Source: Saccharopolyspora rosea
GTDB taxonomy: Bacteria > Actinomycetota > Actinomycetes > Mycobacteriales > Pseudonocardiaceae
Assembly (NCBI RefSeq): GCF_025643595.1
Contig: NZ_CP102826.1
Coordinates: 2,790,001 to 2,854,000 of the forward strand
Direction of reading: 5' to 3'
DNA: 64,000 nucleotides
The position numbers were made by a program, and so were the translations under genes. Below the pieces are notes generated by a model. The model was given only the letters and a program-made list of their open reading frames with translations. It was not told where the DNA came from and ran no database searches. Shown here piece by piece: positions 60,656 to 64,000 of the stretch; position 1 is the first letter of the stretch, and every line of letters begins with the position of its first letter.

Positions 60656-61267
60656 ATGGCACGTGCCCCGCGGTTCACCGGCGTCCGCTGGTTGGTCGAG
60701 GCACTGCGCCCGCGGAGCAATCCGCTGCGGCGCCGCCTCGACCGGGTGGCCGCCTCGCTGACGGCGTTGTTCCTCGTGATCGCGGTGTTCGGCGTGCCGG
60801 GGGCGTGGTGGCTCGGCACCGACGTCCACGCGCGAGCGGAGACGACCGCGGCCGCCGTGGCCGCCCGCGGGCACTGGGTGCAGGCCCAGGTCGCCACGCC
60901 GCCGGAGCTGCGCACGTCCGGTTCGGGGCCGGAGGTCCAGGCCGTCACGTGGTGGGCGCGCGCGGCGTGGACCGGAGCCGACGGGCGTCCGCACGCCGGC
61001 GACGTCCAGGTCGACCGGCGGATCCAGGTCGGCGGACCGCTGCGGGTCTGGGTGAGCGCGGCCGAGCAGGTGGCGTCACCACCGGACAGCGAGGCGAAGA
61101 TGGTCACGGCCGCGGCCGGCGTCGCCGCGCTCGCGCTGGGCGGCCTGCTCATCACCTGCGCCCTGCTCATCGTCGTCACGCGGGCCGTCGCGAGTGCGTT
61201 GGCCGAGCGGGCCTGGCAACGCGAGTGGGAGATCGTCGAGCCCCGGTGGAACCGGTCCGACCACTGA
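60656..61267 (+). CDS. Rv1733c-like membrane protein
   Basis: A 203-residue protein with two membrane segments (about residues 33-55 and 145-175) enclosing an extracytoplasmic domain (WVQAQVATPPEL, VTWWARAAWTGADGR), and basic ends (ALRPRSNPLRRRLDRVAASL). This is the layout of M. tuberculosis Rv1733c, a DosR-regulon membrane protein of unknown function. ATG 60656 follows GGGGG. No clear 5-4-5 box was found directly upstream. Confidence 0.82.
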   Translation: MARAPRFTGVRWLVEALRPRSNPLRRRLDRVAASLTALFLVIAVFGVPGAWWLGTDVHARAETTAAAVAARGHWVQAQVATPPELRTSGSGPEVQAVTWWARAAWTGADGRPHAGDVQVDRRIQVGGPLRVWVSAAEQVASPPDSEAKMVTAAAGVAALALGGLLITCALLIVVTRAVASALAERAWQREWEIVEPRWNRSDH

Positions 61268-61345
61268 TCCGGTCCCGCCCGGAGGGCGGAAGGACCTGGC
61301 GCGTTCGCGCGCGGGCACATCGTGGCAGCGGGGTGGGGGATTCCG

Positions 61346-62233
61346 ATGGTCGAGTCGGGACGCAGGGAGGTCCTCGTCGGGGTGGACCTGTCGGACTCGT
61401 CGCGCCGGGCGGTCCGGTGGGCCGCGCTGGAGGCGGCCGGCCGTCGCCGGCCGCTGCGGCTGGTGCACGTGCTGACCTGGCCGGAGGACGAGGACGTGCA
61501 GAAGCGGCTGCCGGAGCGCAACGAGGTGGTGCAACCACTCCGGGAGGAGCTGCGGTCCGAACTCGACATGGCGACCGAGGTCGTCCGCGACCTCGCGCCC
61601 GACGTCGAGGTGCGCAGCGACCTGCCGCTCGGCGACCCGGCGGAGGTGCTCGCGGACCTGGCGGAGCGGGCCGAACTCCTCGTGCTGGGCGGACCGCGGA
61701 CCGCCGACGGCTTCGGCGTGGTCGGGGCGACCTCGGCGGAGGTCCTGGCGCGCCGCGCCGGTGGTCCGGTGGTCGTCGTGCGCGGTTCTGGTGATCAGCG
61801 GTCCGGGGGACCGGTCGTGGTGGGGGTCGACGGCTCGCGGACCAGCGAACGCGCGATCGGCTTCGGCTACGACTTCGCCTCCCGGCACGACCTCGAACTC
61901 GTCGCCGTGCACGCGTGGAGCGACCTGCCGCTCGATCCCTTCCGCCGCGTCCGGAGCTGGGAGCTGCCCTGGAGCGAAGTGCGCGGTGCGGCCGAGGAAG
62001 TGCTCGCCGAGTCCGTCGCCGGGTGGAAGGAGCACTACCCGGACGTGTCGGTGCGCCGCGCGGTCACGCCGGAAAAACCCGTGCACGCCCTGCTGCGCGA
62101 GGCCGAGCAGGCGAGCCTGGTCGTGGTCGGCAGTCACGGCCGGGGCCGCGTCAAGCGCGCCGTGCTCGGCTCGGTCAGCCACGCGGTGGTGAACCGCGCT
62201 CCGCGCCCGGTCGCGGTGCTCCCCGCCGGATGA
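61346..62233 (+). CDS. Tandem universal stress protein 1
   Basis: A 295-residue protein with two UspA domains. Domain 1 (about 1-145) starts EVLVGVDLSDSSRRAVRWAA but ends LLVLGGPRTADGFGVVGATS, a weakened nucleotide loop. Domain 2 (about 155-295) has VVVGVDGSRTSERAIGFGYD and the full loop VVVGSHGRGRVKRAVLGSVS, so only this half is likely to bind ATP. GGGGGA precedes ATG 61346. Similar to DosR-regulated Rv2005c/Rv2026c-type proteins. Confidence 0.9.
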   Translation: MVESGRREVLVGVDLSDSSRRAVRWAALEAAGRRRPLRLVHVLTWPEDEDVQKRLPERNEVVQPLREELRSELDMATEVVRDLAPDVEVRSDLPLGDPAEVLADLAERAELLVLGGPRTADGFGVVGATSAEVLARRAGGPVVVVRGSGDQRSGGPVVVGVDGSRTSERAIGFGYDFASRHDLELVAVHAWSDLPLDPFRRVRSWELPWSEVRGAAEEVLAESVAGWKEHYPDVSVRRAVTPEKPVHALLREAEQASLVVVGSHGRGRVKRAVLGSVSHAVVNRAPRPVAVLPAG

Positions 62234-62277
62234 CCGGCGGATCGATCGTCCGAAGTGGACCGCGCCGCGGCCCGGGA

Positions 62278-62291
62278 GGGCCCGATGGCCC
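62278..62291. promoter_or_regulatory. Candidate DosR/DevR-like box 5
   Basis: GGGCCCGATGGCCC, a perfect GGGCC-N4-GGCCC inverted repeat, 48 bases upstream of the second tandem USP gene. Confidence 0.5.
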
Positions 62292-62339
62292 TGCTGCGGA
62301 GCCGGACGTCGGTGGAACGTGGGTGGCAGGAGGTGCTCG

Positions 62340-63236
62340 ATGGCTGCGAACGACGCGGTGACGGCGCACGACGACCCGCCCGTGGTGGTCGGGATCGACG
62401 GTTCCCCGTCGGCGCTCGACGCGACGCGCTGGGCGGCGGAGGAAGCGGGCCGGTGCGGGACCTGGTTGCGCATCGTGTTCTGCGACGTGTTCGGTCTGGC
62501 GTACCTGCCGGATCTGCCCTCCGTGCGGATCCCGGAGGGCTACTCGCAGGCGATGGCGGAGCAGGCGGAGACGTGGCTGCACCGCGCCAAGGAGGTGGCC
62601 CTCGCTGCGGCGCCGGAGGTGCGCGCCCGCACCTTCATCCGCGTGGGCGGCCCGTTGCCCGCGCTGGTCGAGGAGTTGCGGCACGCCAGGCTGACCGTGG
62701 TCGGCAGCCGCGGCCTCGGCGGGTTCGCGGGACTCGTGGTGGGCTCGGTGGCCATGGGCCTGGCCGCGCACGGGCACGGTTCCGCCGCGGTGATCCGGAC
62801 GCCCGTGGACGCCTCGGCCGAAGGCCCGGTCGTCGTGGGTGTGGGAGCCCAGCCCGACGAGGTGGCGCTGCGCGCGGCCTACGAGGCCGCCGCGTCCCGG
62901 GGGGCTCCGCTGGAGGTCGTGCACGCCTGGCGCGCGGCCATGTCCGAGCGCGGGCTGCGCGCGTGGCGTTCGCAGGCCGGTGCCGAGGCCGTCCAGCGGG
63001 CGGAGGACGAGGCGTTGGCCGAGGTGGTGGCCGGGTGGGCGGACAAGTACCCGGACGTCGAGGTGCGGCGCGTGGTGATCCACGGTCGGGCGGCGACCGC
63101 CCTGGTGGAACGCGCGACCCGGGGCCGGTTGCTGGTCGTGGGCGCCCGCCGCAGCCGCCTGGGGATGCTGGGGCTGGGGTCCACCAGCAGGCAACTGGTG
63201 CACGAGGCCCCGTGCCCGCTGCTGCTGGCGCGCTGA
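62340..63236 (+). CDS. Tandem universal stress protein 2
   Basis: A 298-residue two-domain Usp. Domain 1: VVVGIDGSPSALDATRWAAE and TVVGSRGLGGFAGLVVGSVA, a full nucleotide loop. Domain 2: VVVGVGAQPDEVALRAAYEA and LLVVGARRSRLGMLGLGSTS, with a modified loop. The active-looking half is thus the first, the reverse of the upstream paralogue. CAGGAGG precedes ATG 62340. A DosR-like box lies in the 106-base gap before it. Confidence 0.9.
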   Translation: MAANDAVTAHDDPPVVVGIDGSPSALDATRWAAEEAGRCGTWLRIVFCDVFGLAYLPDLPSVRIPEGYSQAMAEQAETWLHRAKEVALAAAPEVRARTFIRVGGPLPALVEELRHARLTVVGSRGLGGFAGLVVGSVAMGLAAHGHGSAAVIRTPVDASAEGPVVVGVGAQPDEVALRAAYEAAASRGAPLEVVHAWRAAMSERGLRAWRSQAGAEAVQRAEDEALAEVVAGWADKYPDVEVRRVVIHGRAATALVERATRGRLLVVGARRSRLGMLGLGSTSRQLVHEAPCPLLLAR

Positions 63237-63262
63237 GCGTTCGGCTTCGGGATCGTCGTGCC

Positions 63263-63910
63263 TCATCCGGTGCGCGGTGCGGGCGTCGCCCCGAGGAGGG
63301 CGGCGACGTCGGCGTCGCGGACCTCGTCGAAGTCGCGGTACCACTCGCCGATGCTCGGCAACGCCAGGGGAGTCTCCAGGCACACGATCTCGTCGACGAC
63401 CTCGGCGAGGCGCCGCAACGCTTCCGGCGGGGCGACCGGGAGGGCCAGCACGACCCGCGACGCGCCCTGCTCCCGCGCCACCCGGCAGGCCGCGTGGGTG
63501 CTGGTGCCGGTCGCCGCACCGTCGTCGACGACGGTGGCCGTCCGCCCGGCCACGTCGACCCGCGAGCGGGCCGCGCGGAGCCGAGCGGCCTGCTCGGCGA
63601 GCTCGGCGCGCGCCCGCTCCTCCGCCGCGGCGAGGTCCCGTTCGCCGACCCCCGTTCGGAAGACCACCTCGTCGTCGATGATGCGGACGTCGGCCTCCGC
63701 GACCGCACCCAGCCCGAGTTCGGGATGGTCCGGCACCCGGAGCCGGCGCACCACGATCACGTCCAGCGGAGCGTCGAGCGCCTCCGCGACCCGGCGCGCG
63801 ACCGGCACCCCACCCCTGGGTACGCCGAGCACCACCGCGTCCGCGGTGCGGTACCCGGCCAGCCGTCCGGCCAGGCGGCGCCCGGCCTCGTCCCGATCCC
63901 CGAACGGCAT
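63263..63910 (-). CDS. Phosphoribosyltransferase-family protein (Rv0571c/Rv2030c-type)
   Basis: A 215-residue PRTase-fold protein. The PRPP loop TVVDDGAATGTST is complete, and the N-terminus VVLGVPRGGVPVARRVAEAL and VRRLRVPDHPELGLGAVAE match the family present in DosR-regulon proteins, where it may be fused to an erythromycin-esterase-like or hydrolase domain; no fusion is seen here. ATG 63910 is preferred (GGGGAGGG upstream) over ATG 63961. The actual substrate base is unknown. Confidence 0.87.
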   Translation of the reverse strand: MPFGDRDEAGRRLAGRLAGYRTADAVVLGVPRGGVPVARRVAEALDAPLDVIVVRRLRVPDHPELGLGAVAEADVRIIDDEVVFRTGVGERDLAAAEERARAELAEQAARLRAARSRVDVAGRTATVVDDGAATGTSTHAACRVAREQGASRVVLALPVAPPEALRRLAEVVDEIVCLETPLALPSIGEWYRDFDEVRDADVAALLGATPAPRTG

Positions 63911-64000
63911 GCTGCTGCCCTCCCCGTGCTCGTTGCTGCCCCGCAGGAGGACTACCCGCATCCGGACGGCGGGCTCACGTCGTGTCGATGCCGTCCAGCA

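Noticed and set aside
61268..61290. CCGCCCGGAGGGCGG hairpin as a terminator between the Rv1733c-like and USP genes
   Set aside because: The stem is only six base pairs with a three-base loop and no U-run, and the downstream gene is co-directional and close. It may be chance in GC-rich DNA.

Overview
The window is 64 kb of high-GC, codon-biased actinobacterial DNA. F420/LLM oxidoreductases, XRE-DUF5753 with DUF397, EspG/YbaB/WXG-type secretion accessory genes, DUF1876/Rv1733c/USP dormancy genes, and many GTG/TTG starts with ATGA or GTGA overlaps point to a Pseudonocardiaceae-like actinomycete (a Saccharopolyspora relative is a guess). No rRNA, tRNA or CRISPR array was seen.

Layout. 0-8 kb: a nitrilase-family amidase, an F420-type oxidoreductase, and divergent 5-oxoprolinase genes (pxpA against pxpBC) joined to a biotin carrier and a biotin carboxylase, then RtcB. 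7.6-12 kb: MarR with a large FUSC exporter-like protein, and a Rip3-like site-2 protease. 12-15 kb: two intact insertion sequences and arrays of small palindromic modules. 15-20 kb: a dormancy-type group (two Acg-like nitroreductases, a GAF histidine kinase, a small ORF, an FHA protein). 20-25 kb: metE under a cobalamin riboswitch, an hsp20-MerR pair and a secreted peptidase.

25.2-36.9 kb is the most interesting region. A Zur-like box precedes a ten-gene, almost fully overlapping operon: ATP-grasp ligase, DUF364-like protein, SbnA-like PLP synthase, dipeptide-epimerase-like enolase, MFS exporter, methyltransferase, then a complete Opp/Nik-type ABC importer with two ATPases fused in one chain. 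A GNAT gene behind a second, weaker Zur-like box follows. I read this as a zinc-controlled system that makes, exports and re-imports a small metallophore. The enzyme set is not one I recognise from a described pathway.

37-45 kb: an XRE/DUF397 pair, a zinc-finger protein, a scrambled patch of dead sugar-acid/sugar-kinase genes, a five-gene type VII secretion accessory operon ending in a strong terminator, and a USP. 45-54.3 kb: two divergent transcription units around mirror-image GntR operators. They encode an LLM monooxygenase, flavin reductase, two DUF1185 proteins, hydrolase, aldehyde dehydrogenase, a decayed RibBA-like protein, a SnoaL-like protein and an NCS1 permease. This is probably a catabolic route for an unknown, perhaps heterocyclic, compound. 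54.3-64 kb: a His/Gly-rich membrane protein, papain-like protease, SDR, DUF3040/DUF1876, a second copy of the 12-kb IS with more palindromic modules, then HdeD, Rv1733c-like, two tandem-USP proteins and a phosphoribosyltransferase.

Two themes cross regions. First, five GGG(A/C)C-N4-GNCCC inverted repeats sit in front of dormancy-type genes, suggesting one DosR/DevR-like regulon split between 15-20 kb and 57-64 kb. Second, the small palindromic elements share terminal repeats with the resident IS5-like element, are bordered by TCA/TGA, and at three genes begin exactly at the TGA stop codon.
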